Source of the DNA: Myxococcales bacterium
GTDB lineage: Bacteria > Myxococcota > Myxococcia > Myxococcales > Anaeromyxobacteraceae
Direction of reading: 5' to 3'
DNA: 64,000 nt
Assembly (NCBI GenBank): GCA_021806645.1
Contig: JAJZQX010000016.1
Location: 1 to 64,000, forward strand
Below the pieces are notes generated by a model. That model had not been told where the DNA came from, made no database searches, and saw only the letters and a list, made by a program, of their open reading frames with translations. Positions within the stretch are counted from its first letter, which is position 1. Each line of letters opens with the position of its first letter. Positions 7,637 to 18,379 of the stretch are shown piece after piece. The translations under genes and the position numbers were made by a program.

Positions 7637-7674
7637 GGCCGCCCCGGCACGTGCTCGACGAGCCGGGGGCGGCC
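7637..7674 (-). terminator. GC-rich hairpin between aldehyde dehydrogenase and DUF779 genes
   Basis: GGCCGCCCCGG (7637-7647) pairs with CCGGGGGCGGCC (7663-7674), an 11-pair stem with one bulge. On the transcribed strand it is followed by GTTTCACC, a weak U-tract. It could be a partial terminator or an RNA-stability element that makes less DUF779 than dehydrogenase. Confidence 0.4.
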
Positions 7675-7685
7675 TACCCGCGCGG

Positions 7686-9206
<1,521 letters not shown>

Positions 9207-9260
9207 GGTGAACTCCGGGTGAGGCGCCGTCGTCCGGCGCGGGGTGTCCACGCCAGGGGA

Positions 9261-9275
9261 GCAACGGCCGGGCCA
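9261..9275 (-). promoter_or_regulatory. Sigma-54 promoter of the aldehyde dehydrogenase operon
   Basis: On the minus strand the sequence reads TGGCCCGGCCGTTGC. The invariant GG and GC are separated by exactly ten bases, as required for -24/-12 promoters, and the flanks fit TGGCACG-N4-TTGC closely. Transcription would start near 9249, about 43 bases before the ATG. Confidence 0.75.
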
Positions 9276-9341
9276 CCATGGGCGGGGCGCGCTCAACCCT
9301 GCATTCTCGTTGGGCCGGCCTGCGAGCGGGCCATCGCCGAC

Positions 9342-9389
9342 TGTCACTGGCCCGTGACATGTCACGCCGGTTGGACGTGCGACGTGACA
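9342..9389. promoter_or_regulatory. Candidate enhancer sites for the AcoR-like activator
   Basis: Four copies of one hexamer occur in 48 bases: TGTCAC at 9342-9347, GTGACA at 9354-9359, TGTCAC at 9360-9365 and GTGACA at 9384-9389. The first two form an inverted repeat with a 6-base gap and the middle two abut as the palindrome GTGACATGTCAC. They lie roughly 70-115 bases upstream of the -24 element, the usual place for sigma-54 activator binding. Binding by the neighbouring regulator is inferred. Confidence 0.6.
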
Positions 9390-9461
9390 TCGCCGGGCAC
9401 CGCGAAGGGGTGGGAGGGGCCGCCGCGTCTGCCCTGCGGTAACCTCCGGCCTGGAGGCGCC

Positions 9462-10316
9462 ATGGCGCTGGCTTACCGGATCCTCAACGTCTTCACCGTC
9501 GGCGGCGACCGCTTGTCCGGCAACCCGCTCTGCGTCTTCGAGGACGGCCGTGGCCTCGATGACGCCACCATGCAGGCGCTGGCCCGCCAGCTCAACCTCT
9601 CCGAGACGGCCTTCCTCCTGCCGGCCGGAGCGCCGGGCGCCACCGCACGTGTCCGCATCTTCACGCCCAGCTACGAGATGCCGTTCGCCGGCCACCCCAC
9701 GCTGGGGGCCGCCCACGTGGTCCGCTCGCTCCAGGACACCGGCGACCGGGTGACGCTGGAGCTGAAGGCCGGTCCGGTGGAGGTGCGAGCGGCGCGCGAC
9801 CGCTGGACGCTGCGGGCGGCCAAGGTCCCGGTGGCGCGCCAGCCGGAGGCCAGCGGCGACGAGCTGGCCTGCATGCTGGGGTTGCCGGCGGGGAGCGTGG
9901 GGCGGGCGCTCTGGATCGACACCGGCGTCGAGCAGCTGGTGGTGCCAGTGGGGTCGCCCGAGCTGGTCCGCGCCGCCCGGCCCGACCCGGCCCGGCTCGA
10001 CCGGCATGGGCGGCCGCCCGCTGGCGGAGAGGCGATGGTCCTGGCCTGGGCCGCCGTGGCGCCGCGCCAGGCGCTGGCCCGCTTCTTCTCGCTGGAGCAC
10101 GGCGCGGTGCTGGAGGACCCGGCCACCGGCTCGGCTTGCGCCAACCTGGGCGGCTGGTTCGTGGCCACCGGGGCGCCGCGCCCGGTGCTCTTCTCCGTCT
10201 CCCAGGGCGACGCGGTGGGGCGCCCTTCGAGGCTCGGGCTGGCCGTCGGGGACGGTGAGGGGATCTTCGTCTCGGGGGAGGTGGTCGAGCTGGGGCGAGG
10301 GAGCTTCGAGCTGTAG
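9462..10316 (+). CDS. PhzF-family isomerase/epimerase-like protein
   Basis: A 284-residue member of the PhzF family (diaminopimelate-epimerase fold). The N-terminal lobe has '[19 protein letters not shown]' and '[11 protein letters not shown]' with the catalytic Glu, then '[15 protein letters not shown]'. The C-terminal lobe has '[18 protein letters not shown]', the conserved Gly-Ser loop. Members act on small acids such as DHHA in phenazine synthesis, but most are uncharacterised and no phenazine genes are near, so the substrate is unknown. ATG 9462 has GGAGG four bases upstream. It stands alone, divergent from the dehydrogenase. Confidence 0.88.
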   Translation: MALAYRILNVFTVGGDRLSGNPLCVFEDGRGLDDATMQALARQLNLSETAFLLPAGAPGATARVRIFTPSYEMPFAGHPTLGAAHVVRSLQDTGDRVTLELKAGPVEVRAARDRWTLRAAKVPVARQPEASGDELACMLGLPAGSVGRALWIDTGVEQLVVPVGSPELVRAARPDPARLDRHGRPPAGGEAMVLAWAAVAPRQALARFFSLEHGAVLEDPATGSACANLGGWFVATGAPRPVLFSVSQGDAVGRPSRLGLAVGDGEGIFVSGEVVELGRGSFEL

Positions 10317-10425
10317 CGACCTCGCCTTGAACGCCCCCACCGTGGGTATGCGGGGAGGGAAGATTGGTTGCCGCGCCGCCCGGTTCGGCCGAGACTCCTT
10401 CACCGGCCCGTCGCGGGAGGACGCC

Positions 10426-11625
10426 ATGAAGGTGCTCGTCGCGGATGCATTCCCCAGTGAACGGATGGCTGAGATCGAGGCGCTCGGCCTGACGGTCGAG
10501 CACCGGCCCGGGCTGACGCCCAAGGAACTCCCCGGTGCCATGGCCGGCGTCTCGGCGCTGGTGGTCCGGGGCAAGCAGGTGACCGCCGAGGTCTTCGAGG
10601 CGGCCGACGCCCTCTCGCTGGTCATCCGCGCCGGCGCCGGCGTCAACACCATCGACGTGGCGGCCGCCTCGAAGGTGGGCGTCTACGTGGCCAACTGCCC
10701 CGGGCAGAACGCCATCGCCGTGGCCGAGCTGGCCATCGGCCTGATGGTGGCGCTCGACCGGCGCATCCCCGACAACGTCACCAGGCTGCGCGCCGGCCAG
10801 TGGGACAAGAAGGCCTTCTCCGAGGCCGACGGCCTCTTCGGCCGGAAGCTGGGCGTCGCCGGCGTCGGCCCCATCGGACAGGAGACCATCAAGCGCGCAA
10901 GCGGCTTCGGCCTCGAGGTGCACGCCTGGTCCCGCTCGCTCGACGCCGACCGGGCCTCCGCGCTGGGCGTGACGCGGGCCGGGACGCTCCAGGAGCTGGC
11001 CTCGCAGGTGGACATCCTCTCGCTCCACCTGCCCCTCAACAAGGAGACCCGCGGCCTGGTCACCCGCCAGGTGCTCGAGGCGCTCCGCCCAGGGGCCATG
11101 CTCATCAACACCGCCCGCGCCGAGCTGGTCGACCAGCCGGCGCTGCTGGAGCTGGCCAGGGCGGGCCGGCTGCGCCTGGGTACCGACGTCTTCGCGGGCG
11201 AGCCCGAGAAGGGGCAGGCCGCCTTCGACAGCGAGCTGGGCAAGCTGCCCAACGTGTACGGCACGCACCACATCGGCGCCTCGACGGCGCAGGCCCAGGA
11301 CGCCATCGCCGCCGAGACGGTCCGCATCCTCGCCTGCTTCGTGCGTGATGGCTCCGTCCGCAACTGCGTCAACCTGGCCCGGAAGTCGCCGGCCCGGGCC
11401 CGGCTCCTGGTGCGGCACCACGACAAGGTCGGCGTGCTGGCCAACGTGCTTGGCGCCATCCGCGAGGCCGGGATCAACGTCGAGGAGGTGCAGAACACCG
11501 TCTTCGACGGCGCCGCGGCAGCCTGCTGCGCCATCCAGCTGGACGAGCGGCCCAGCGAGGCCCTGCTCGGCAAGATCCGCTCCCGCCGCAACGAGATCAT
11601 CTTCGTCGAGAGCTTTGACCTGTGA
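10426..11625 (+). CDS. serA: D-3-phosphoglycerate dehydrogenase with C-terminal ACT domain
   Basis: Predicted first enzyme of serine synthesis, oxidising 3-phosphoglycerate with NAD. The 399 residues comprise substrate-binding segments around a Rossmann domain ('[11 protein letters not shown]', residues about 143-153). The catalytic Arg is in '[10 protein letters not shown]', Glu in 'DVFAGEPE' and His in 'THHIGAST'. The last 80 or so residues, from '[21 protein letters not shown]', are an ACT domain that may bind serine. Related 2-hydroxyacid dehydrogenases share this fold; the ACT domain favours SerA. GGGAGG sits seven bases before ATG 10426. No serC or serB is adjacent. Confidence 0.85.
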   Translation: MKVLVADAFPSERMAEIEALGLTVEHRPGLTPKELPGAMAGVSALVVRGKQVTAEVFEAADALSLVIRAGAGVNTIDVAAASKVGVYVANCPGQNAIAVAELAIGLMVALDRRIPDNVTRLRAGQWDKKAFSEADGLFGRKLGVAGVGPIGQETIKRASGFGLEVHAWSRSLDADRASALGVTRAGTLQELASQVDILSLHLPLNKETRGLVTRQVLEALRPGAMLINTARAELVDQPALLELARAGRLRLGTDVFAGEPEKGQAAFDSELGKLPNVYGTHHIGASTAQAQDAIAAETVRILACFVRDGSVRNCVNLARKSPARARLLVRHHDKVGVLANVLGAIREAGINVEEVQNTVFDGAAAACCAIQLDERPSEALLGKIRSRRNEIIFVESFDL

Positions 11626-11641
11626 TGTGCGGGGGGCGGGG

Positions 11642-12535
11642 ATGAAGGAAGACATGTCCGGCCCGGTGCTGCTGGCGTGGCGGGTCCTCAAGTTCGGGCG
11701 GCGAGTGGTCGCCGCCTTCCTCCGCAACCGCGGCATCCTGCTGGCCGGCGGCGTCGGCTACAACGCGCTGCTCTCCATCGTCCCTTTCCTCACGCTCACG
11801 CTGGCGGTCCTCTCGGCCTTCGTCGACGAGGAGCGGATCCTCCGCGCGCTCCGCCGCGAGCTTGCCTTCCTGCTGCCGCAACGCGCCGATGCCGTGATCG
11901 ACGCGGCCCAGACCTTCCTGGCCAACCACACCGCCAACTCGGCGGTCTCGGTGGTGGCGCTCCTGGTGTTCAGCTCGCTCGCCTTCCGGATGCTGGAGGA
12001 GGCGGTGGCCACCATCTTCCACGCCTCCGGGCAGACCAGGCGCCGCCGCGCCCTGATCTCGGCGCTGCTCCCCTACCTGTTCATGTTCCTGATGATGGTG
12101 GCCATCCTGGCGCTGACGCTCCTCTCGTCGGTGGCGGACTGGCTGGTCGGGATGTCGGTGACGCTCTTCGGGACGGAGCTACCGGCCGGGCTCTGGGCCA
12201 GGATGGCGCTGCGCGTGACCGGGTTCGCCGGGCTGGTGCTCCTCTTCGCCGGCGTCTACAGGGTCATGCCGGTGGGGCGCGTCCCGCGCCGGCTCGCCCT
12301 CATCGGCGGGCTCAGCGCAGCCATCCTCTGGAAGGTGGTGGGGGTGCTGCTCTCCTACTACTTCGCCACGCTCTCGATGGTGAACCTGCTCTACGGCTCG
12401 CTCGCCACCGTGGTGGTGGTCCTCCTCCTGCTCGAGGGGGCCTTCATCATCGTGCTGCTCGGCGCTCAGGTGATCGCGGAGCTGGAGGCGAGCGCCGCGG
12501 CCGGGGTCCACTGGTACGAGCCGCCGCACCCGTGA
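11642..12535 (+). CDS. YihY/UPF0761-family inner membrane protein
   Basis: Integral membrane protein of 297 residues with about six transmembrane helices, in the YihY (formerly 'ribonuclease BN') family whose molecular role is unsettled. The family region 'GVGYNALLSIVPFLTLTLAVLS' near residue 37 and 'VYRVMPVGRVPRRLALIGG' in the second half are evident, and the C-terminal helices carry 'SYYFATLSMVNLLYGSLA'. Older annotations as a ribonuclease are wrong for this family. The start could be ATG 11642 or 11654. It follows serA by 16 bases and may be cotranscribed. Confidence 0.85.
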   Translation: MKEDMSGPVLLAWRVLKFGRRVVAAFLRNRGILLAGGVGYNALLSIVPFLTLTLAVLSAFVDEERILRALRRELAFLLPQRADAVIDAAQTFLANHTANSAVSVVALLVFSSLAFRMLEEAVATIFHASGQTRRRRALISALLPYLFMFLMMVAILALTLLSSVADWLVGMSVTLFGTELPAGLWARMALRVTGFAGLVLLFAGVYRVMPVGRVPRRLALIGGLSAAILWKVVGVLLSYYFATLSMVNLLYGSLATVVVVLLLLEGAFIIVLLGAQVIAELEASAAAGVHWYEPPHP

Positions 12536-12583
12536 CTGCCACCGACCCGGAGGGCGGCCGCGTCGCGGAGGCGCCGCGCCGGC

Positions 12584-13306
12584 TCAGGCCAGGTTGTGGA
12601 AGACCCGCTGGACGTCCTCGTCCTGCTCGAGCGCGTCGATCAGCTCGAGCACCTCCTTGGCCTGCTCCTCGGGCAGCTCCACCGGCGTCTGGGCCACGTA
12701 CTCGAGGTCGGCCGAGACGATCGGCAGCTTGCGCTCCTCGAGCGCGGCCTGCAGGTTCCCGAAGCTCTCGTAGGCGCCGCGGATCACCAGCAGCTTCTCC
12801 CCCTTCTCCCCGGTCCCCTCGCCCATCTCCTCCAGCCCGTGGTCGATCAGCTCCAGCTCGAGCGCGTCCTGGTCGACGCCCTCGGGCGAGAGCCGGAAGG
12901 CCCCCATCCGCTTGAACTGGAAGGCGACGCTGCCGCTGGCGCCCATGTTGCCGCCGTGGTTCTTGAAGCCGACCCGCACGTTGGCCACGGTCCGGACCAC
13001 GTTGTCGGTGGCGGTCTCGACCACCACGGCCACGCCGTGCGGCGCGTAGCCCTCGTAGAGCACCACGTCGTAGGCCTTCTGGTCCTGGCCGCTGGCGCGC
13101 TTTATGGCCGCCTCGACCTTGTCCTTCGGCATGTTGAGGCTGCGGGCGTTCTGCACGGCGCGGCGCAGCGCCGCGTTCATGTGCGGATCTGGGCCGCCGG
13201 TCTTCACCGCGATGGCGATGTCCTTGGCGACGCGCGTGAAGGCCTTCGCCATCTTGTTCCAGCGGGCGAACATGGTGGCCTTGCGGGTCTCGAAGATGCG
13301 TCCCAT
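12584..13306 (-). CDS. YebC/PmpR-family regulator, YeeN-type
   Basis: A 240-residue cytoplasmic protein of the YebC family, linked in different bacteria to transcription control and to relieving ribosome stalling. The N-terminus '[20 protein letters not shown]' differs from the usual 'MAGHSKWANIKHRK' and matches the YeeN branch. The core '[20 protein letters not shown]', '[14 protein letters not shown]' and '[19 protein letters not shown]' is well conserved. AGAGGAA lies just before ATG 13306. It is convergent with the YihY gene and is not next to ruvC, its common neighbour for canonical YebC. Confidence 0.88.
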   Translation of the reverse strand: MGRIFETRKATMFARWNKMAKAFTRVAKDIAIAVKTGGPDPHMNAALRRAVQNARSLNMPKDKVEAAIKRASGQDQKAYDVVLYEGYAPHGVAVVVETATDNVVRTVANVRVGFKNHGGNMGASGSVAFQFKRMGAFRLSPEGVDQDALELELIDHGLEEMGEGTGEKGEKLLVIRGAYESFGNLQAALEERKLPIVSADLEYVAQTPVELPEEQAKEVLELIDALEQDEDVQRVFHNLA

Positions 13307-13435
13307 GCGTTCCTCTCGGCAGTGCGGCTAGAAGGCCACCATCGGCCAGTCAGGGCGGATACCTCACCGCTCACCCGGGCGCAAGCGCCTCGGGGCGGGC
13401 CAGGAGCGGCGGAGTCCTGGCGCGGTCCAGGCGAC

Positions 13436-13822
13436 TCAGGGCGGGCGGGGCGAGGCCTCGCTGGGCGGCGGCGGCACGGTGCCGGTGGCGGGCGAGATGC
13501 CCAGGCTGGCGGGCAGCGAACCGGGTCCGGTCGTGCCCGGCTGCGCGGTGGAGAGGTCGTCCGGTCGGTTGGCGCAGAGCCCGCTGTTCAGGTTTCCCCC
13601 GACGCACTTGAACTCCGGCGGCGCCTCGCAGAGGCCGGTCCTGGGGTTGCAGACCCAGCCTTGCGTGCACATGGCCACGCAGCCGCCGTTGGACACCGAG
13701 GCGCCCGCCACCGCGGCGGCCAGCGCGGTGTTGATGGCGGCGCTCTGCACGGCGTAGGGGGCCGACGTCCTGCAGCCCCCGAGAACGAGCAGGAGCAGCG
13801 CGGCGTGGCGGAGGCGAAGCAT
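13436..13822 (-). CDS. Small Cys-rich lipoprotein, unknown function
   Basis: From ATG 13822 the product (128 residues) starts 'MLRLRHAALLLLVLGGCRTS', a lipoprotein signal with Cys17 as the lipidation site. After it comes an alanine-rich helix, then 'NGGCVAMCTQGWVCNPRTGL' and 'CEAPPEFKCVGGN...GLCAN', giving seven further cysteines in about 40 residues, probably disulfide-bonded and reminiscent of small EGF-like knots. The last third is Pro/Ser/Thr-rich and disordered. An upstream in-frame start at 13858 would bury the signal. Function not recognised. Confidence 0.65.
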   Translation of the reverse strand: MLRLRHAALLLLVLGGCRTSAPYAVQSAAINTALAAAVAGASVSNGGCVAMCTQGWVCNPRTGLCEAPPEFKCVGGNLNSGLCANRPDDLSTAQPGTTGPGSLPASLGISPATGTVPPPPSEASPRPP

Positions 13823-13883
13823 CACGAACAGCGTAGCGCGGTGGCGCCTCGCGGTCACCCTGGGGGCGCCCCGGGGCGGGGGA

Positions 13884-15497
13884 CTAATCGGGTGGGCCCG
13901 GTGCCGGCCTACCCGGCCCGGCCGGGTTGACCGGGATGCCGGCCATGACGTGCTCCGCCAGGGCGGTGATGGTGAGCGACGGGTTCACGCCGAGGTTGGC
14001 CGGGACCAGGCTGCCATCGGCGATGTAGAGCCCCTGGTAGCCGAAGACGCGCCCCTGCGCATCGCAGACGCCATCCTCGGGCGCGCGCCCCATGGTGGCG
14101 CCGCCGAGGATGTGGGCGGTCGAGGAGGTGTCGAGGAGCACCTCCGGCAGAAGGCTCTGGGCCGTGCCGTTCATCTTCTCGGCCAGCCTGGCGGCCAGCA
14201 GGTTGGCGAGCGGCAGGTAGGTGGGCGGCCGCGCGCCGGCCTGCAACTGGCTCGCGAGCCCCCAGCCCCAGGGGCGCCGCCTCAGCGTCAGGCGCATGAA
14301 GTTGTCGAGCGGCTGCATGACCAGCAGGATGGCCGAGCGGCGCGCCCAGTCGAAGGGCGAGTGGGCGCGGAGCGCCTGGATGGGGTGGCGCACCATGTTG
14401 CCGAGCCAGCGCAGCCAGCGCGGCCAGGGCGGGCCGCCGCCGGTCAAGACGGTGGTGAGCAGCGACATGAAGTCCTGCCCGGCGCCGTAGCGGACCACCT
14501 CCACGTGGGTGTCGTCGTCCGGGTAGATGCCCGAGGTGATGGCGATCCCCTCGCTGTAGGCCACGTCGCCCCCCTTGGCCTTGGCCCCGAGCAGCGCCTC
14601 GCTGTTGGTGCGGACGTAGTTGCCGAGCTGGCCGGAGAGGTGGGGCAGGCTGCCGCGCCGCTGGCAGTCGAGCAGCAGCTTCACGGTGCCGAGCACGCTG
14701 GCCGCCACCACCACGTTGCGCGCCGTGAAGGTGCGGCGCCGCTTGAAGAGCCGGTCGGTGGAGCGGACGGTCCGCACCTCGTAGCCGCCACCCGCGCGTG
14801 GCCGCAGATCCTCCACCATCGTCTCGGCGTGGATCACCGCGCCGCGCCGCTCGGCCAGCCAGAGGTAGTTCTTGTCGAGCGTGTTCTTGGCGCCGTGCCG
14901 GCAGCCGGTCATGCACTCGCCGCAGTGGAGGCAACCGGTGCGCGGCGGCCCCTCGCCACCGAAGAACGGGTCCGGCTCCGTCTGGTTGGGCTGGCCGAAG
15001 TAGACCCCCACCGGATGCCTGGCGAAGGTCTGCCCGCGGCCGGTGGTCTCCTGCACCACCTGGCGCAGCAGCTCGTCGGCGGCGAAGACCTTCTGGGCCT
15101 CGGTGACACCGAGCATGAAGCGCGCGGTCCGGTAGTGGGGTGCCAGCACCGTCTTCCAGTCCAGGCCGGCCGGCCAGCGGGCGTCGGCGAAGACGCGATC
15201 GGGTGGGGCCAGCAGGATGTTTGCGTAGACCAGGCTGCCGCCGCCGACGCCGGCGCCGTGGAAGACGAGCACGTCGCGCAGGAGCGTGATCTGCTGGATG
15301 CCGTAGAGCGCCAGCCTCGGCATCCAGAGGTACTTGCGGACGTTCCAGTTGGTGCGGGCGAAGTCCTCCCCGCGCCACCGCCTCCCCATCTCCAGCACCC
15401 CGACGCGATACCCCTTCTCGCCGAGCCGGAGCGCCGACACCGCGCCGCCGAAGCCGGAGCCGATGACCAGGTAGTCGTAGTCGAACGGCAATTCCAC
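13884..15497 (-). CDS. GMC oxidoreductase, cholesterol-oxidase-like, with Cys cluster
   Basis: FAD-dependent oxidoreductase of 537 residues. The N-terminal 'DYLVIGSGFGGAVSALRLGE' is the FAD-binding Rossmann motif, 'VFHGAGVGGGSLVYANILL' the GMC signature region, and the C-terminal 'TAHILGGATMGRAPEDGVCD' with 'GLYIADGSLVPANLGVNPSL' carries the FAD-ring and active-site segment. A striking 'CLHCGECMTGCRHGAKNTLD' (near residue 180) is a CxxCxxCxxxC cluster seen in the ChoD-like branch. Substrate is unknown; a sterol or other alcohol is plausible. I chose GTG 15497 because GGAG sits five bases upstream and the FAD motif follows directly. The open frame extends to 15626, without homology. Confidence 0.87.
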   Translation of the reverse strand: MELPFDYDYLVIGSGFGGAVSALRLGEKGYRVGVLEMGRRWRGEDFARTNWNVRKYLWMPRLALYGIQQITLLRDVLVFHGAGVGGGSLVYANILLAPPDRVFADARWPAGLDWKTVLAPHYRTARFMLGVTEAQKVFAADELLRQVVQETTGRGQTFARHPVGVYFGQPNQTEPDPFFGGEGPPRTGCLHCGECMTGCRHGAKNTLDKNYLWLAERRGAVIHAETMVEDLRPRAGGGYEVRTVRSTDRLFKRRRTFTARNVVVAASVLGTVKLLLDCQRRGSLPHLSGQLGNYVRTNSEALLGAKAKGGDVAYSEGIAITSGIYPDDDTHVEVVRYGAGQDFMSLLTTVLTGGGPPWPRWLRWLGNMVRHPIQALRAHSPFDWARRSAILLVMQPLDNFMRLTLRRRPWGWGLASQLQAGARPPTYLPLANLLAARLAEKMNGTAQSLLPEVLLDTSSTAHILGGATMGRAPEDGVCDAQGRVFGYQGLYIADGSLVPANLGVNPSLTITALAEHVMAGIPVNPAGPGRPAPGPPD

Positions 15498-15720
15498 AGG
15501 GTCTCCGCGGCCTTGGCCCCCAGCACCCCGCAGTGGACGCGCTCGCCGACCCGCGGTCAAGCGAATCGTACCCCCGGGCGGGGTCGGGTGAGTGCCCGAG
15601 GGGGCTCGGGTGACCACCCGAGCCACTCCCCGGAATCAAAGGCGTCCGAACCGGGCACCCGCCCAATGGTGAGAGACGCCGCGAAGGGTCAATGTCTGAT
15701 CACGAAAGGGGACGACAACC

Positions 15721-16128
15721 ATGACGACCTACAACGGCAATTCGAAGGTGAAGAGCGGCTACTACTTCTCGACCAGCACGCTCGGGATCGAGGTCGTCGG
15801 CGAGGACGGCGGCACGCTGCCCGGTCCGGCCACCCGCCGCTATGTCGGCGTCCCGTTCCCGGTGCTCTTCGTCATCGTCCCGGTGGTCGGGCTGGCCTTC
15901 CTGATGTTCCTGCCCTTCATCGGCTTCGCCCTCCTCGGCTCCGCCGTCGTCCAGCGCGTCACCGGCCACGTCTCCAGGGGCGCCGACGCCCTGGCGGCCA
16001 CGGTGGCCCCGCCGCACGCCACCGGCGCAGCCTACCTGGGCGGGCACGAGGGCGAGGAGAAGAACGAGGAGGTCTCACCCGAGATCGAGAAGCTGGAGAG
16101 GGAGGTCGCCGACAGGCGGAAGAGCTGA
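15721..16128 (+). CDS. Small membrane protein, unknown function
   Basis: A 135-residue protein with a soluble N-terminus of about 45 residues, a long hydrophobic stretch (about residues 47-78, 'FPVLFVIVPVVGLAFLMFLP' and 'FIGFALLGSAVV') that could be one or two membrane helices, and a charged C-terminal tail ending in a short Glu/Lys helix. No family recognised. GAAAGGGGA lies ten bases before the ATG. It stands alone between the divergent GMC gene and the phosphoribosyltransferase. Confidence 0.65.
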   Translation: MTTYNGNSKVKSGYYFSTSTLGIEVVGEDGGTLPGPATRRYVGVPFPVLFVIVPVVGLAFLMFLPFIGFALLGSAVVQRVTGHVSRGADALAATVAPPHATGAAYLGGHEGEEKNEEVSPEIEKLEREVADRRKS

Positions 16129-16270
16129 AGCTCCGGGCCGTCCACCTTCACCCGCCTCCGAGCCCACGGCGTCACCGGGGAACCACCCGGTGGCGCCGCT
16201 CACCTCTCCGGCGCCGTGGGCCACAAGATCTGGTCGCGGCGCGCCCCGGGAACGCCTAGTCTACCGCTCC

Positions 16271-16813
16271 ATGGCGAACCAGCCTGTGGCTCCCCCGGCC
16301 GGCCCCAGCCCGGTCCCTCCATACCGCGACGAGATCATCATCTCCTGGCCCGAGCTGCACCGGGATGCCCGCTACCTCTCGCGCGTGCTCCACGAGCTGG
16401 GGGACTGGAAGGGGATCATCGCCATCACCCGCGGCGGGCTGGTGCCGGCGGCGCTGGTGGCGCGCGAGCTCGACCTGCGGCTCATCGACACCGTCTGCGT
16501 GGTCAGCTACGGGCAGGGGGCGCCGGGAGCGGCCGAGCAGTCGCAAGGCGAGCTGCGCTGGCTCAAGGGGGTCGAGGGCGACGGCTCGGGCTGGCTGCTC
16601 ATCGACGACCTGGTCGACACCGGCCGCACCGCGCGCGCGGTTCGCGAGCGGCTTCCCCGGGCCCACTTCGCCACCCTCTACGCCAAGCCGGCCGGGCGGC
16701 CGCTGGTCGACACCTTCGTGAAGGAATTCCGGCAGGAGAAGTGGATCTACTTCCCATGGGACATCGACTACAAGTTCGTCTCACCCATCCGCCAGCAGCG
16801 CGGCGAACCCTAG
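16271..16813 (+). CDS. gpt: Xanthine-guanine phosphoribosyltransferase
   Basis: Purine salvage enzyme, 180 residues, converting xanthine, guanine and possibly hypoxanthine plus PRPP to nucleotides. The PRPP loop reads 'WLLIDDLVDTGRTARAV' (about residues 107-123), 'IAITRGGLVPAAL' is the pyrophosphate loop, and 'KWIYFPWDIDY' near the C-terminus provides the base-stacking Trp/Phe of Gpt. Start is ATG 16271 at the end of a Pro-rich leader. It lies 24 bases ahead of a nucleoside-type ABC importer, so uptake and salvage appear linked. I found no purine riboswitch in front. Confidence 0.85.
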   Translation: MANQPVAPPAGPSPVPPYRDEIIISWPELHRDARYLSRVLHELGDWKGIIAITRGGLVPAALVARELDLRLIDTVCVVSYGQGAPGAAEQSQGELRWLKGVEGDGSGWLLIDDLVDTGRTARAVRERLPRAHFATLYAKPAGRPLVDTFVKEFRQEKWIYFPWDIDYKFVSPIRQQRGEP

Positions 16814-16837
16814 CCCGTCAAGCCCCTCCGGCCGCGC

Positions 16838-18379
16838 GTGACCGTCCCCAGGCTCCAGCTCGAGCAGATCACCAAGCGCTTCGCGTCGGTGGTGGCCAAC
16901 GACGCGGTGGCGCTCACCGTCCTGCCGGGCGAGATCCACTCGATCCTCGGGGAGAACGGCGCCGGCAAGTCCACGCTGGTGAAGATCATCTACGGAGCGC
17001 TCCGCCCCGACGCCGGCCGCATCCTCTGGAACGGCCAGCCGGTGCAGATCCGCAGCCCGCAGGAGGCGCGGGCGCTCGGGATCGCCATGGTGTTCCAGCA
17101 CTTCTCGCTCTTCGAGACGCTCACCGTGGCGGAGAACGTCTGGCTCGGGATGAGCGGGAAGATCCCGCTGCGGCAGGTGGTGGCGGGGATCCGGTCCAAG
17201 GCGGCCGAGTACGGCCTGGAGCTGGAGCCCGAGCGGGAGGTCCACACCCTCTCGGTCGGCGAGCGGCAGCGCGTCGAGATCGTGCGGGCGCTGCTGGCCG
17301 ACCCGCGGCTGCTCATCCTCGACGAGCCCACCTCGGTGCTGACGCCGCAGGCGGTGGAGAAGCTCTTCGTCACGCTGCGGCAGCTGGCGGCCACCGGCTG
17401 CTCGATCCTCTACATCAGCCACAAGCTCGACGAGATCCGCGCCCTCTGCCACCAGTGCACGGTGCTGCGGGGCGGCCGGGTCACCGGCACCTGCGATCCG
17501 ACCCTGGAGAGCAACGCCAGCCTCTCGCGGCTCATGATCGGCGCCGAGCCGCCGCGGCTGGTCCACCGCCAGGCCACGCCGGGGCAGGTGGCGCTGCGGG
17601 TGAGGGACCTCACGCTGGAGAAGCTGGACCGCTTCGGCACCGACCTGCACGGCGTGTCGCTCGAGCTGCGCGAGGGCGAGGTGGTCGGCGTCGCCGGCGT
17701 CTCCGGCAACGGCCAGCAGCAGCTGCTGGCCGCCATCTCCGGCGAGGATCCGCGCGCCGAGGAGGGGGCGGTGGAGCTCTTCGGCCAGCCCATCGGCCGG
17801 CTGGGGGTCGCGGCGCGGCGCAAGCTGGGGCTCCACTTCATCCCCGAGGAGCGGCTCGGGCGCGGGGCCGTGCCGACGCTCTCGCTCGCCCACAACATGC
17901 TGTTGACGCGCGACGAGTCGCTGCGCGCGCTCGGCTGGATCGATCGCCGGGCGCTCAAGTACCAGACGGCCAAGATCATCGAGCGGTTCAAGGTGAAGTC
18001 GGGCGGCCCGGCGGCGGTGGCGCGCAGCCTCTCGGGCGGCAACCTGCAGAAGTACATCGTGGGGCGCGAGATCGACGCCGTGCCCAGGGTGCTGGTGGTG
18101 GCGCAGCCGACCTGGGGCGTGGACGTCGGGGCCGCCGCGCAGATCCGGGCCGAGCTGCTGGCCCTGCGCGACGCCGGGACGGCGCTGCTGGTGGTGTCGG
18201 AGGAGTTGGAGGAGCTGTTCGAGATGACCGATCGGCTGCACGTGATGGCGCGGGGGCGGCTCTCACCCTCCATCGGCACCAGCGCGGCCACGGTCGAGCT
18301 GATCGGCGAGTGGATGAGCGGGCTCTGGCCCACCGGGCCAGAGGACGGCCCGGGCGTCTCGATCGGGGAGTTCCCGTGA
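16838..18379 (+). CDS. Purine nucleoside-type ABC importer, double ATP-binding protein
   Basis: ATPase subunit (513 residues) of a BMP-linked importer like Bacillus NupO/YufO, with two tandem nucleotide-binding domains. Domain 1 has Walker A 'GENGAGKST' (about residue 38), signature 'LSVGERQR' and Walker B 'LLILDEPTSVLTP'. Domain 2 has a degenerate Walker A region 'GVSGNGQQQ', signature 'LSGGNLQK' and 'VLVVAQPTWGVDVGA', where Gln replaces the usual catalytic Glu, as is common in this family. GTG start at 16838. It overlaps the first permease by four bases (GTGA). Confidence 0.92.
   Translation: MTVPRLQLEQITKRFASVVANDAVALTVLPGEIHSILGENGAGKSTLVKIIYGALRPDAGRILWNGQPVQIRSPQEARALGIAMVFQHFSLFETLTVAENVWLGMSGKIPLRQVVAGIRSKAAEYGLELEPEREVHTLSVGERQRVEIVRALLADPRLLILDEPTSVLTPQAVEKLFVTLRQLAATGCSILYISHKLDEIRALCHQCTVLRGGRVTGTCDPTLESNASLSRLMIGAEPPRLVHRQATPGQVALRVRDLTLEKLDRFGTDLHGVSLELREGEVVGVAGVSGNGQQQLLAAISGEDPRAEEGAVELFGQPIGRLGVAARRKLGLHFIPEERLGRGAVPTLSLAHNMLLTRDESLRALGWIDRRALKYQTAKIIERFKVKSGGPAAVARSLSGGNLQKYIVGREIDAVPRVLVVAQPTWGVDVGAAAQIRAELLALRDAGTALLVVSEELEELFEMTDRLHVMARGRLSPSIGTSAATVELIGEWMSGLWPTGPEDGPGVSIGEFP

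Noticed and set aside
16129-16270. Purine riboswitch ahead of gpt
   Set aside because: The conserved purine aptamer core and pairing pattern were not present.
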